Shown here: piece by piece, positions 54,317-62,956 of the stretch
Layout of the letters: every line of letters starts with the position of its first letter
Numbering within the stretch: the stretch's first letter is position 1
NCBI GenBank assembly: GCA_964022665.1
Contig: CAXIDF010000001.1
Span: 310,001 to 374,000, forward strand
DNA from: Haliea sp964022665
GTDB taxonomy: Bacteria > Pseudomonadota > Gammaproteobacteria > Pseudomonadales > Halieaceae
Direction: 5' to 3'
Length of the DNA stretch: 64,000 nt
Position numbers and translations under genes: made by a program
Notes under the pieces: generated by a model
What the model saw: only the letters and a program-made list of their open reading frames with translations
Database searches by the model: none
Told to the model about the DNA's origin: nothing

Positions 54317-55580
54317 GTTTCGCTATTCCATTCGCGCGCGCCTGCAGTGGAGCGTGATGGCGCTGATCGTGTCCATTACTGCACTTTGCAGTATCTGCAT
54401 GGTGCTGTTGGTGTTCTGGTTCGAGCGCACGTTGTTCTACAACCATCTGGTCAGCGACCTCGAACGCTACATCGACGAATACCAGAGCACACACGATGCC
54501 CTGAGCATCCCGCACGGCGATATCACCTTCTACAAGTTGCCCGGTACGGATCACGCCCTGCTTCCGGAGGCGTTTCGCGATTACCCGGAAGGCAATTTTG
54601 AAGTCCTCAGCGGGCCGGGTGCCTACAGCCTGATCGTGCGTAACCGCAGCCCCTGGGTGTATGTGCTGGCGCAGGATCAGAGCGATTTCGAACGGCTGGA
54701 ATTGCTCGCAGTGGCCGGAATTGTGTTCGGTTTCCTGCTCATTGCCGGACTTGGGTATTGGCTTTCGCGCTATATCGCCTCGCAGGTGCTGCTGCCGGTG
54801 ATGACCCTGGCCGCGGCGGTGAAGGCAGACCCGGGATCGGGGCGCAGCCCCGGGTTCAATCCCGACCACTATTCCAAAGACGAAGTGGGCGACCTCGCGC
54901 GGGCGGTCCAGGGCTATGCCGATCAAGTGGCGGACCTGCTGGAGCGGGAGCGTCAGTTCACCGCGGACGTCAGCCATGAGTTGCGTACGCCGATGATGGT
55001 GATTCAGGCTGCTTCCGATGTACTGGCCGAAAGCACCAGCGAAAATCCTGCACAGCAGCGCGTCTTGTCGCGCATCGAGCGCGCCATCAAGGACATGCAG
55101 CTACAGATTGCGTTGTATCTACAGCTGGCGCGAGAACCTGGGGAAAATCAACGCGATGACGACAGTACCTTGCAGGAAGCAGCCAATACGGCGCAGCAGC
55201 TGTGGAAGAGCAGGGCGGATGAGCAGGGCGTTGCCCTGCACTGTGCGTGTGAGCCCGGGGCCACTGATGTGCGTGTGTCCCAGGTATTGATTAGCGCGGT
55301 ACTCAACAACTTGCTACATAACGCTTTAAACCACACCCGGGCCGGGATGATTGCCATTGAAGTGAATGGCCGGAGTATGGCTGTGCGCGACACCGGCAGT
55401 GGTATCGACCCCAGCGTAGCTGCTCATATTTTTGAGCGCGGTGTGCGCTCTCCCCAGGGACCCGGTTCGCGCTACGGTCTGGGCTTGTCCATCTCCAAGC
55501 GTATCTGCGACCACCAAGGCTGGACACTGACCGTGCAGTCTAATATCCCACAGGGCACTATCTTCACCTTGACCGTGTAA
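54291..55580 (+). CDS. sensor histidine kinase
   Basis: 429 residues; the ATG at 54291 overlaps the regulator gene by 26 nt. Two membrane helices (about 20-45 and 145-165) enclose a periplasmic sensor of about 100 residues, then HAMP, DHp with phospho-His in DVSHELRTPM, and HATPase with NNLLHNALNHT, DTGSGIDP and YGLGLSISKRIC. It pairs with the regulator upstream. Signal unknown; cationic peptides or metals are common for this type. Confidence 0.93.
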   Translation: MSSSSTASKFRYSIRARLQWSVMALIVSITALCSICMVLLVFWFERTLFYNHLVSDLERYIDEYQSTHDALSIPHGDITFYKLPGTDHALLPEAFRDYPEGNFEVLSGPGAYSLIVRNRSPWVYVLAQDQSDFERLELLAVAGIVFGFLLIAGLGYWLSRYIASQVLLPVMTLAAAVKADPGSGRSPGFNPDHYSKDEVGDLARAVQGYADQVADLLERERQFTADVSHELRTPMMVIQAASDVLAESTSENPAQQRVLSRIERAIKDMQLQIALYLQLAREPGENQRDDDSTLQEAANTAQQLWKSRADEQGVALHCACEPGATDVRVSQVLISAVLNNLLHNALNHTRAGMIAIEVNGRSMAVRDTGSGIDPSVAAHIFERGVRSPQGPGSRYGLGLSISKRICDHQGWTLTVQSNIPQGTIFTLTV

Positions 55581-55698
55581 TGCCATTCCGCCTGTGGGCT
55601 GTGACTTTTTTGTCACTCCGCAGTTTCTAGACTCCTCCCCATCGCTGCACCTGTGGTCGCCACCCCGGCATCTACTCGCAGTTCAAGGAGTCTCGAAC

Positions 55699-57381
55699 AT
55701 GTTTGCAACGCCTCTCGGCATGAGCCGCTTTACGCTGCTGCTGGCGGCGTACTTCGTGCTGGTTATCAACCTTCCCCTCGCGGCGCGGCTGGTCACGATC
55801 CTGCAGCACACTGAGGGCCTGAGCTTGGGCATGGTGTTGTCCCTGCCGTTGTTTTTCGGCTCGGTGTTTTATCTGCTGTTCAGTTTCTGGACCTTTCGCT
55901 ACCTTGCCCGGCCCTTTGCCGTTGTGCTGCTGCTTGCTTCATCGCTGGTCAGCTACGCCATGTACTACTACGGCACCGTGTTCGATATGGAAATGATTCG
56001 CAACCTGGTGGAAACCAATCCGGGTGAAGCGCACGCCTACCTGAATGCGAACCTCGCGCTCTGGTGGCTGTTCACCGGGGTTGTGCCGGCAGTGATTTTT
56101 GCTGTGCTGCCATTGCGCAGCCAGTCACTGGCGCGGGAACTCGGTAGCAAACTGCTCTCCATGACTATCGCGGTTACCGTTGTATTGGGCATCGCGGCCC
56201 TTTACTACAAGGACTACGCATCGCTCGGTCGGAACAATCACGAACTGAACAAACTCATTATTCCCACGCATTATCTCTACAGCGCGGGCAAGTTCGTGAG
56301 CCGAACCTATCTCGCACCTCCCCGTGCGCATCAGGCGCTGGGCGAGGATGCCCTGGTGGCAGACCGGGCGCACAACCGAAAAAAGCGCCTCACCGTGCTG
56401 GTGCTGGGCGAGACGGCCCGCGCCCGCAACTTCGAACTTAATGGCTACCCGAGGCCGACCAACGCGTTCACCCGTGACCTTGGCCTGGTGTCTTTCCAGC
56501 AGGTTTCCTCCTGTGGCACTGCCACGGCGGTGTCGGTGCCCTGCCTGTTTTCGCGGCTGGACCGCAGTAACTACGACCCGGCACTGGCGAAGACACAGGA
56601 CAACCTGCTGGAAGTGCTGCAGCACGCGGGTGTTCAGGTGCGCTGGATGGAGAACGACGGTGGCTGCAAGGGCGTGTGCGCCCGCGTACCCACGCAGACG
56701 TTTGAACCCCGCCCCGGTGAGCCCTTCTGTGAAGGAGAGTATTGCCAAGACGAAGTTCTGCTCGGTGGTTTGCAGGCACAACTCGCGGCACTGGAGCAGG
56801 AGGATACGCTCATTGTGCTGCACCTCGCCGGGAGCCATGGGCCGACCTACAACCAGCGCTACCCGGACGCCTTTCGCCGCTTCACGCCGGACTGTCCGCG
56901 CAGTGACATACAGAACTGCTCAGACCTGCAGATAGTCAACAGCTACGACAACACGCTGTACTACGACGACTACGTGATGAGCCGGGTGATTGCCCAGCTT
57001 GCCGAGCAACCGCAGTGGCAGACCAGCTTGCTGTATGTCTCTGACCACGGGGAGTCGCTCGGGGAAAACGGCATGTACCTGCACGGCATGCCCTATGCCC
57101 TGGCCCCCGCAGAGCAAACCCAGGTACCGATGCTGTTGTGGATGTCGCCGGAGTTCTCCTCAGCGCAGGGATACGACGGTGGCTGTGTGGCGCGGGTCGC
57201 CGCGCAGAAGAGCCTGTCGCACGACAATGTATTCGATGCCGTGCTCGGTCTGATGCGAGTGGAAACCGGCCTCTACAGGCCGGAACACGACATGCTCAGC
57301 CCCTGTCGGCAGGTGGCGTTGGTGGCTCAGGCTCCCGAAAACCCGGATGCCTCATCTGCACTTGACGATGGCCGGGGCTGA
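55699..57381 (+). CDS. eptA: phosphoethanolamine transferase, EptA type
   Basis: 560 residues from the ATG at 55699, which follows AAGGAG. Five N-terminal membrane helices, then the periplasmic alkaline-phosphatase-fold domain. The nucleophile Thr is in SCGTATAVSVPCLFS; metal ligands lie in LVLGETARA and YVSDHGESLGENG. At least ten Cys in pairs (GGCKGVC, FCEGEYC, PDCPRSDIQNC) fit the disulfides of EptA. It moves phosphoethanolamine from phosphatidylethanolamine to lipid A and releases diacylglycerol. Confidence 0.93.
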   Translation: MFATPLGMSRFTLLLAAYFVLVINLPLAARLVTILQHTEGLSLGMVLSLPLFFGSVFYLLFSFWTFRYLARPFAVVLLLASSLVSYAMYYYGTVFDMEMIRNLVETNPGEAHAYLNANLALWWLFTGVVPAVIFAVLPLRSQSLARELGSKLLSMTIAVTVVLGIAALYYKDYASLGRNNHELNKLIIPTHYLYSAGKFVSRTYLAPPRAHQALGEDALVADRAHNRKKRLTVLVLGETARARNFELNGYPRPTNAFTRDLGLVSFQQVSSCGTATAVSVPCLFSRLDRSNYDPALAKTQDNLLEVLQHAGVQVRWMENDGGCKGVCARVPTQTFEPRPGEPFCEGEYCQDEVLLGGLQAQLAALEQEDTLIVLHLAGSHGPTYNQRYPDAFRRFTPDCPRSDIQNCSDLQIVNSYDNTLYYDDYVMSRVIAQLAEQPQWQTSLLYVSDHGESLGENGMYLHGMPYALAPAEQTQVPMLLWMSPEFSSAQGYDGGCVARVAAQKSLSHDNVFDAVLGLMRVETGLYRPEHDMLSPCRQVALVAQAPENPDASSALDDGRG

Positions 57382-57397
57382 TTCCCGCCGCACCTCC

Positions 57398-57422
57398 GAC
57401 ACCCGACACCCGACACCCGACA
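57398..57422 (+). repeat. heptanucleotide tandem repeat (GACACCC, 3.5 copies)
   Basis: Three and a half copies of a 7-bp unit lie between eptA and the sulfatase-fold gene, ending 12 bp before the latter's start. Repeat number could vary by strand slippage. Confidence 0.8.
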
Positions 57423-57433
57423 GGATGCACCCA

Positions 57434-59386
57434 ATGTCTCGTTCTCTACCAGTCGCCGTTGAGCGCCTGATTCGACCACTCTGGCTTTTTCTGCTCGGCG
57501 GCCTGTTGCTGACCACCGGCAGTCGTCTGGGCCTCATGTTGTGGCAGGCAGGGCGTATCGATGACGCGTCCGCCGCGCTCACCGTGCTCGGTTTCGGTGT
57601 GCGTATCGACCTGGTGATGCTCTGCTACTGGCTGATTCCCGCGGTGCTGCTGTTACTGCCCCTGCCTTACCGCTACCGCCGTGCACCGCTGCATCTCTGG
57701 CTGGCGGCGGGCTGGGGATTGCTGGCGTTCATGGAGGCGGTTACACCGGGGTTTATTGCCCAGTACGATCTGCGCCCCAACCGGCTGTTTGTTGAATACC
57801 TGCAATACCCGCAGGAAGTGTTCGGTATGTTGCTGGGTGGCTTTCAGCTGGAACTGGCGTGCGGCCTGCTGGTGTTACTGGCGGCTCCCTGCGTGGCGTA
57901 TGTCACCCTGCGACAGTTTGCGCGCTCCGATGGGAAGCCCGCGGCGCTCGGCGTGCGGCTGATGGTGATCGTGGTACTGCTACCGCTGCTGGTGCTCGGT
58001 GCCCGGGGTACGCTGCGTCACCGGCCCATCAACCCGGGCTTCACCGCCTTCAGCAGCGATGCCCTGCTCAATGACCTTACCCTGAATTCGCTGTATTCGG
58101 TGGCCTGGGCCGTGCGCGCCATGCGTAGCGAGATCGATGCCTCCCGGCTCTATCCCCAGCTGCCGGACGCTGTGGTGTTTGCCGAAGTGCGCAAGGCTAC
58201 GGGCCTGCCCGAGACGCAGTTTCTGTCGCCCCGCTATCCCACCTGGCACGAACAGAAGCCTTCGGTAGCGGCACCGCGTTTGCGCAACCTGGTGATTGTG
58301 CTCGAAGAAAGCCTGGGCGCGCAGTACGTAGGCACGCTGGGCGGCGACACGCTCACGCCGTCTTTCGATGCGCTGGCGGAAACCGGTTGGCTGCTGGAAG
58401 AACTCTATGCCACTGGGACCCGTTCCGTGCGCGGCATTGAAGCGGTGGTGACGGGGTTTGTGCCCACGCCTGCGCGCAGCGTTGTGAAGCTGCCGCGCTC
58501 ACAGCAGGACTTCTTTACACTCGCCTCCCTGTTTGGCACACGCGGCTACGACACCTCGTTCATCTATGGCGGCGAGGGCCATTTTGACAACATGGGGAGT
58601 TTCTTTCTCGGTAACGGTTTTCAGCGAGTTGTTGACCGCCGGCACTATGAAAACCCCGAGTACATGGGTTCCTGGGGTGTGTCCGATGGCGACCTCATGC
58701 GCAAGGCGCACGATGAGTTCACCCGCTTGCATGCGGAGGGCAAGCCCTTCTTCAGCCTGGTGTTCAGCTCATCCAACCACACACCCTATGACTACCCGGC
58801 GGATGTGATAACGCCGGTAGAGCAGCCCGCCAACACCAAGCGCAACGCCATCCGTTACGCTGATCACGCCCTCGGCGAGTTCTTTGCCCTCGCCCGGGAC
58901 AGTGGTTACTGGGACGACACCCTGTTCCTGGTTGTGGCGGATCACGATGACCGCGTTTTCGGGCGCCAGCTGGTGCCGATAGAACATTTCAGGATACCGG
59001 GCCTGATTATCGGCAAAGGCATTGCGCCGCGGCGTGATCCGCGGGTGGTGAGCCAGATTGACCTGCCCTCAACTCTGCTCTCCCTGCTGGGCATTGCATC
59101 GCAGCACCCCATGTTGGGGCGCGATATTACCATGTTGCCTGACGCCTACGAGGGCCGCGCCATCATGCAATACGGGGAAAACCAGGCGTATTGGCGGGGA
59201 CAGGAGGTGGTAGTCACTCAGCCCGAGCGCCCGGTCACCACCTATCACTTCGACCGGGAAAGCTTTTCCCTGGCTCCAGCGCCGGCAAACCCCGACCTCG
59301 AGCGCGAGGCACTCGCTCACGCCCTGTGGGGGAGCCTGGCCTACCGGCGCGGTTTATATCCCCCACCTATCAACGGAGATGACTAG
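57434..59386 (+). CDS. LtaS/OpgB-type sulfatase-fold phosphotransferase
   Basis: 650 residues from the ATG at 57434 (CAGGA upstream); an ATG at 57425 is possible. Four to five N-terminal membrane helices, then a large periplasmic domain: metal site LVIVLEESLGAQYVG, nucleophile Thr in YATGTRSVRGIEA, late SSNHTPYDYP and VVADHDDR. LtaS and OpgB-type members move glycerophosphate from phosphatidylglycerol to glycans and also release diacylglycerol. dgkA overlaps its stop codon by one base. Confidence 0.9.
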   Translation: MSRSLPVAVERLIRPLWLFLLGGLLLTTGSRLGLMLWQAGRIDDASAALTVLGFGVRIDLVMLCYWLIPAVLLLLPLPYRYRRAPLHLWLAAGWGLLAFMEAVTPGFIAQYDLRPNRLFVEYLQYPQEVFGMLLGGFQLELACGLLVLLAAPCVAYVTLRQFARSDGKPAALGVRLMVIVVLLPLLVLGARGTLRHRPINPGFTAFSSDALLNDLTLNSLYSVAWAVRAMRSEIDASRLYPQLPDAVVFAEVRKATGLPETQFLSPRYPTWHEQKPSVAAPRLRNLVIVLEESLGAQYVGTLGGDTLTPSFDALAETGWLLEELYATGTRSVRGIEAVVTGFVPTPARSVVKLPRSQQDFFTLASLFGTRGYDTSFIYGGEGHFDNMGSFFLGNGFQRVVDRRHYENPEYMGSWGVSDGDLMRKAHDEFTRLHAEGKPFFSLVFSSSNHTPYDYPADVITPVEQPANTKRNAIRYADHALGEFFALARDSGYWDDTLFLVVADHDDRVFGRQLVPIEHFRIPGLIIGKGIAPRRDPRVVSQIDLPSTLLSLLGIASQHPMLGRDITMLPDAYEGRAIMQYGENQAYWRGQEVVVTQPERPVTTYHFDRESFSLAPAPANPDLEREALAHALWGSLAYRRGLYPPPINGDD

Positions 59387-59790
59387 TGTCGAAACCCGCG
59401 ACAATCGACACAACACCGGACTACACGCCCGGGCAAGCTCCGCGCACAGGCCTTGCTCGGGTGCTGAAAGCGTTTGTGCATTCCTGGCGGGGCCTGCGTT
59501 ATGCATTCCGGCACGAAGCGGCTATCCGTCAGGAATGCGTGGTGCTCGGCCTGGGCTCAGTCATCGTCTTTTGTGCAGACCTGACATCCCTCGAGGCGGC
59601 CCTGCTACTGTGCAGCCTGCTTCTCCTGCTGGTCGTGGAACTGCTGAACTCCGCGGTGGAGGCGGTGGTGGATCGCGTGGGGACGGATTATCACCCCTTG
59701 AGCGGCGCCGCCAAGGATATGGGCTCGGCGGCGGTTCTGCTGTGTTCGCTGGGAGTGGGGTTGCTGTGGGTTCTTACGCTGGCGGGTTGA
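59386..59790 (+). CDS. dgkA: diacylglycerol kinase
   Basis: 134 residues, GTG start overlapping the upstream stop by one base. Three membrane helices. The family block is VVELLNSAVEAVVDR followed by AKDMGSAAV, which bind ATP and lipid. It phosphorylates diacylglycerol left by the two transferases encoded upstream, returning phosphatidic acid to phospholipid synthesis. Confidence 0.95.
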   Translation: MSKPATIDTTPDYTPGQAPRTGLARVLKAFVHSWRGLRYAFRHEAAIRQECVVLGLGSVIVFCADLTSLEAALLLCSLLLLLVVELLNSAVEAVVDRVGTDYHPLSGAAKDMGSAAVLLCSLGVGLLWVLTLAG

Positions 59791-59926
59791 CAGCAAAGTG
59801 AGAGCCCCACAGCACGGTACCTGTTATAGCCAATCGTGTGGGGCTGTTTATATACTGGGGCATCAAGGTGTGCTGAACCTGAGCACGCATTCAGTTCCTG
59901 AACCACGCAGCTGCAAGGTCCCTTAT

Positions 59927-60319
59927 ATGTTCAGATACGACTTCTACCAAAACAATCTCCGCGTTTTGGGCATCATTGCGATCATCGTCAGCATCGGCGC
60001 CTGGTCGCTGGACTGGTTTGACGTGGTTTATGCCTGCCCGTTCTGTCAGGTGCAGCGCACGGTAATCGGGCTGCTGGGCGTCTTGATGCTGCTGGGCTCC
60101 AGCCATTTCATCGTCAAGTACTTTGCCTCCGTCATCGGTTTCTTTGGTGCCGGGGTGGCGATGATGCAACACTTCCGTGGCTGGGTGAGAATCCATAAAG
60201 GGGAGTTCACCTGGTACGAGCCGATCTACCTCGATGCCTTTCTGCTGTCTTTCGTCGCCATGTTCATTATCATCGCCCAGGTCTGGCTGCTCTGCCTGAG
60301 AGACGTGAATAAACCGTAA
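59927..60319 (+). CDS. small DsbB-like membrane protein with one CxxC motif
   Basis: 130 residues, four hydrophobic segments, from the ATG at 59927. The second half of helix one leads to YACPFCQVQRTVIGLLG, which matches the CPxCxxQR motif of DsbB that binds quinone and passes electrons; GAGVAMMQHFRGW resembles helix three. The second periplasmic Cys pair of DsbB is absent. It is 136 bp after dgkA in the same direction. A disulfide-oxidising role is inferred. Confidence 0.7.
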   Translation: MFRYDFYQNNLRVLGIIAIIVSIGAWSLDWFDVVYACPFCQVQRTVIGLLGVLMLLGSSHFIVKYFASVIGFFGAGVAMMQHFRGWVRIHKGEFTWYEPIYLDAFLLSFVAMFIIIAQVWLLCLRDVNKP

Positions 60320-60438
60320 CGCCCTTTTCAGCCGCACCACACCGCCTGAGCCACTCATGGGCTGGCCTTCTCGCCGGTGCGCAGGTACTGTATCGGCCAC
60401 ACTAACGAACCTTAATTAGCTGACCTGGGAGCCGCGAC

Positions 60439-61269
60439 ATGAAGACGCTGCAAACGCTACTGACCAACACATCGGACAAGATATTCACCATCACGCTCAA
60501 CCGTGAAAAAAACCTCAACGCGCTGTCGTCGCTGGTGCTCGAGGAACTGGAGACCGCGCTCAATTCGGTGCGCTCCGACCCGGAAGTGTCGGTGATTGTG
60601 ATCAAGTCAACCGGGCGGGCCTTTTCTTCGGGTTATGAACTCGGCAGTGAACACTGGGTAACCTCGCAGTATCCGGGGCACAGCGACGATATTGATTTGC
60701 AGGCGGACCGCCGCGATATCCACGCCCTGGTGGACTACTGGATGCGGATGTGGCGCTACCCCAAACCGATGGTGGCGCAGGTTCAGGGTGACTGCCTGTC
60801 GGGGGCGGGGGAACTCCTCGCCGTATGCGACCTCGCCATCGTCAGTGAACGCGCGCGCTTCGGTCACCCGGCGGCCTGCGACCTGGGCATTCCACCGTCC
60901 ATCATGTTCTGGCCCATTTTGATTGGCCTGCGCAAAACCAAGGAACTGTTGCTCACCTCGAAGCTGATTGATGCCCGGGAAGCGCAGAGCATCGGCCTGG
61001 TCAACGAGGTGGTGCCCCACGATGAGCTGGAAGACCGTGTGCAGGCGGTCGCGGCGAAGATCGCCAAGGCGCCCTCGGACAACTCCATTCTGTTGAAAAG
61101 CATTTCCAATACCTGGTTCGAGAATATGGGCATGCAACAGTCCATCCGCACCGGTGCCGACATCGATGCCATCTACCACCAGAATCGTAGCTATACGGAT
61201 TTTTTTCGCACAGTGGAAGAAGAAGGTGTGAAGGCCGCGTTTGCCAAACGTGCGCGCCTGTACAGCTAA
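60439..61269 (+). CDS. enoyl-CoA hydratase/isomerase family protein
   Basis: 276 residues. Crotonase fold: NREKNLNALSSLVLEEL, oxyanion-hole strand GRAFSSGYELG, and the second block AQVQGDCLSGAGELLAVCD. One catalytic Glu is visible in GAGELL; the usual second is not certain. A CoA-ester catabolic enzyme, in operon with the acyl-CoA synthetase that starts 10 nt downstream. Confidence 0.9.
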   Translation: MKTLQTLLTNTSDKIFTITLNREKNLNALSSLVLEELETALNSVRSDPEVSVIVIKSTGRAFSSGYELGSEHWVTSQYPGHSDDIDLQADRRDIHALVDYWMRMWRYPKPMVAQVQGDCLSGAGELLAVCDLAIVSERARFGHPAACDLGIPPSIMFWPILIGLRKTKELLLTSKLIDAREAQSIGLVNEVVPHDELEDRVQAVAAKIAKAPSDNSILLKSISNTWFENMGMQQSIRTGADIDAIYHQNRSYTDFFRTVEEEGVKAAFAKRARLYS

Positions 61270-61279
61270 GGAGGCCAAT

Positions 61280-62911
61280 ATGAGTGCCGCAATGAATGGC
61301 AGTTTGCCAATATGCAGCAGCTACGAAGCGCTGTGCGAGCAGTTTTCCTGGTCGATACCGGAGATGTTCAATATCGCGGATGCGATCTGCGACCGTTGGG
61401 CCCTTGACGAGGAACGCATCGCCATTACCTTTGAGGATGGCGATAAACAGATTCACCAGGTCACCTACCGAAGCCTTCAGCGTCAGGCCAATCGTCTGGC
61501 CAACCTGTTCGCCTCCCTGGGCATTGCGCGCGGCGACCGAATCACTGTGTGCCTGCCGCAGCGGCCAGAATGTGCCATCGCGCACATCGCCTGCTTCAAG
61601 TCCGGGATTGTTTCCTGCCTGGCCTCTGTGCTGTTTGGCGAAGAAGCGCTCAAGCACCGGATCAACGGCAGCCGGTCGCGGCTGTGTATTGTCGATGCGG
61701 ATAATTACGCCAAGATCGAGAACATCTTTGATGACTGCCCGTCCCTGGAGCACATCGTGGTGGTTGGGGACGTGGATTCTGATCGGCCGCTGGGCTTCTA
61801 CGCGGCTACCCGGGAGCTGTCCGAGCAGTGGGTGAATGTCGCTACGCGCGCCGAAGACCCGGCGTGGATCAATTACACCTCCGGCACCACGGGTTTACCC
61901 AAAGGCGTGGTGATGCCGCACCGTGCAGTCCTCGGTAATGTGTCCGCGTTCGAGTACCTGTTTGACTATTTCCCGCAGCCGGGCGATGTACTGTGGTCAC
62001 AGGCCGATTGGGCGTGGGTGGCCGGGTTTGCGGATATCTTCCTGGTGGGCACCTTCCACGGATGCCGGATTGTATCCACCAGCATGAAGGGTTTTGACCC
62101 GGTCGAAGCCTTCCGCATTCTGTCAGACCACAAGGTGACGGTCTCACTACTGACGCCCACCATGCTGAAATTGATGCGCGAAGCCAGTGCACGGGTGGAG
62201 ACGGACAAGGTTCAGTTGCGCGTGGTGCTGTCGGGCGGCGAAGCAGTGGGGGCCGAGCTGGCCGCATGGGCGGACGAGCATTTCAACCTCACAATCAACG
62301 AGGGCTTTGGTCAGTCTGAATGCAACGGCATGATTGGCAGCAACCCCAAGCTGATGGCGGTACGCCACGGGTCACTGGGCAAGCCCACGCCGGGGGCGGT
62401 GTGCGCCATTATCGGTGAGGATGGCAATGAGGTCGCCGATGGTGAGCGGGGCAATATCGCAATTCAGCGGCCTCACCCCGCAATGTTCCTTTACTATCTG
62501 GATGACCCCGAGGCAACCGCCGCGAAATTCAGCGGGGACTGGATGCTCACCGGCGACATAGGTAGCCGCGATGCCGATGGTTACTTCTGGTTCCATGGGC
62601 GCTCGGACGACGTGATCACCAGCTCGGGTTATCGCATTGGCCCTACGGAAATCGAGGACGTTCTGCTCTCGTCGCCGGAGGTCAAGATTGTTGCGGTTGT
62701 TGGCGTGCCCGATGAAAAGAGAACAGAGCTTATCAAGGCTGTGGTCGTCTTGGCCGAGGGCGCGGAGCCATCGGAAGAGCTCACGGCGTCGTTGCAGGCC
62801 CTGGTAAGGAACAAGCTCGCCAGGCATGAGGTGCCGCATATCATCGAATATGCCGACAGCCTGCCCATGACCGCCACAGGCAAAATTCTGCGGCGGGAAC
62901 TTCGTGGCTAG
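61280..62911 (+). CDS. AMP-dependent acyl-CoA synthetase
   Basis: 543 residues from the ATG at 61280 with GGAGG upstream. Adenylation motifs are YTSGTTGLPKGVV, GQSECNG and the A8 hinge GRSDDVITSSGYRIGPTEIE; C-terminal Lys in TATGKILRREL. Activates an organic acid to its CoA ester. Closest in outline to medium-chain/acetyl-CoA synthetase-like enzymes. Followed 45 nt later by an acyl-CoA dehydrogenase. Confidence 0.92.
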   Translation: MSAAMNGSLPICSSYEALCEQFSWSIPEMFNIADAICDRWALDEERIAITFEDGDKQIHQVTYRSLQRQANRLANLFASLGIARGDRITVCLPQRPECAIAHIACFKSGIVSCLASVLFGEEALKHRINGSRSRLCIVDADNYAKIENIFDDCPSLEHIVVVGDVDSDRPLGFYAATRELSEQWVNVATRAEDPAWINYTSGTTGLPKGVVMPHRAVLGNVSAFEYLFDYFPQPGDVLWSQADWAWVAGFADIFLVGTFHGCRIVSTSMKGFDPVEAFRILSDHKVTVSLLTPTMLKLMREASARVETDKVQLRVVLSGGEAVGAELAAWADEHFNLTINEGFGQSECNGMIGSNPKLMAVRHGSLGKPTPGAVCAIIGEDGNEVADGERGNIAIQRPHPAMFLYYLDDPEATAAKFSGDWMLTGDIGSRDADGYFWFHGRSDDVITSSGYRIGPTEIEDVLLSSPEVKIVAVVGVPDEKRTELIKAVVVLAEGAEPSEELTASLQALVRNKLARHEVPHIIEYADSLPMTATGKILRRELRG

Positions 62912-62956
62912 CACGCGCCGCCGCTGAGTGGCCTTTTTTACCGTTAAGGATGAACG

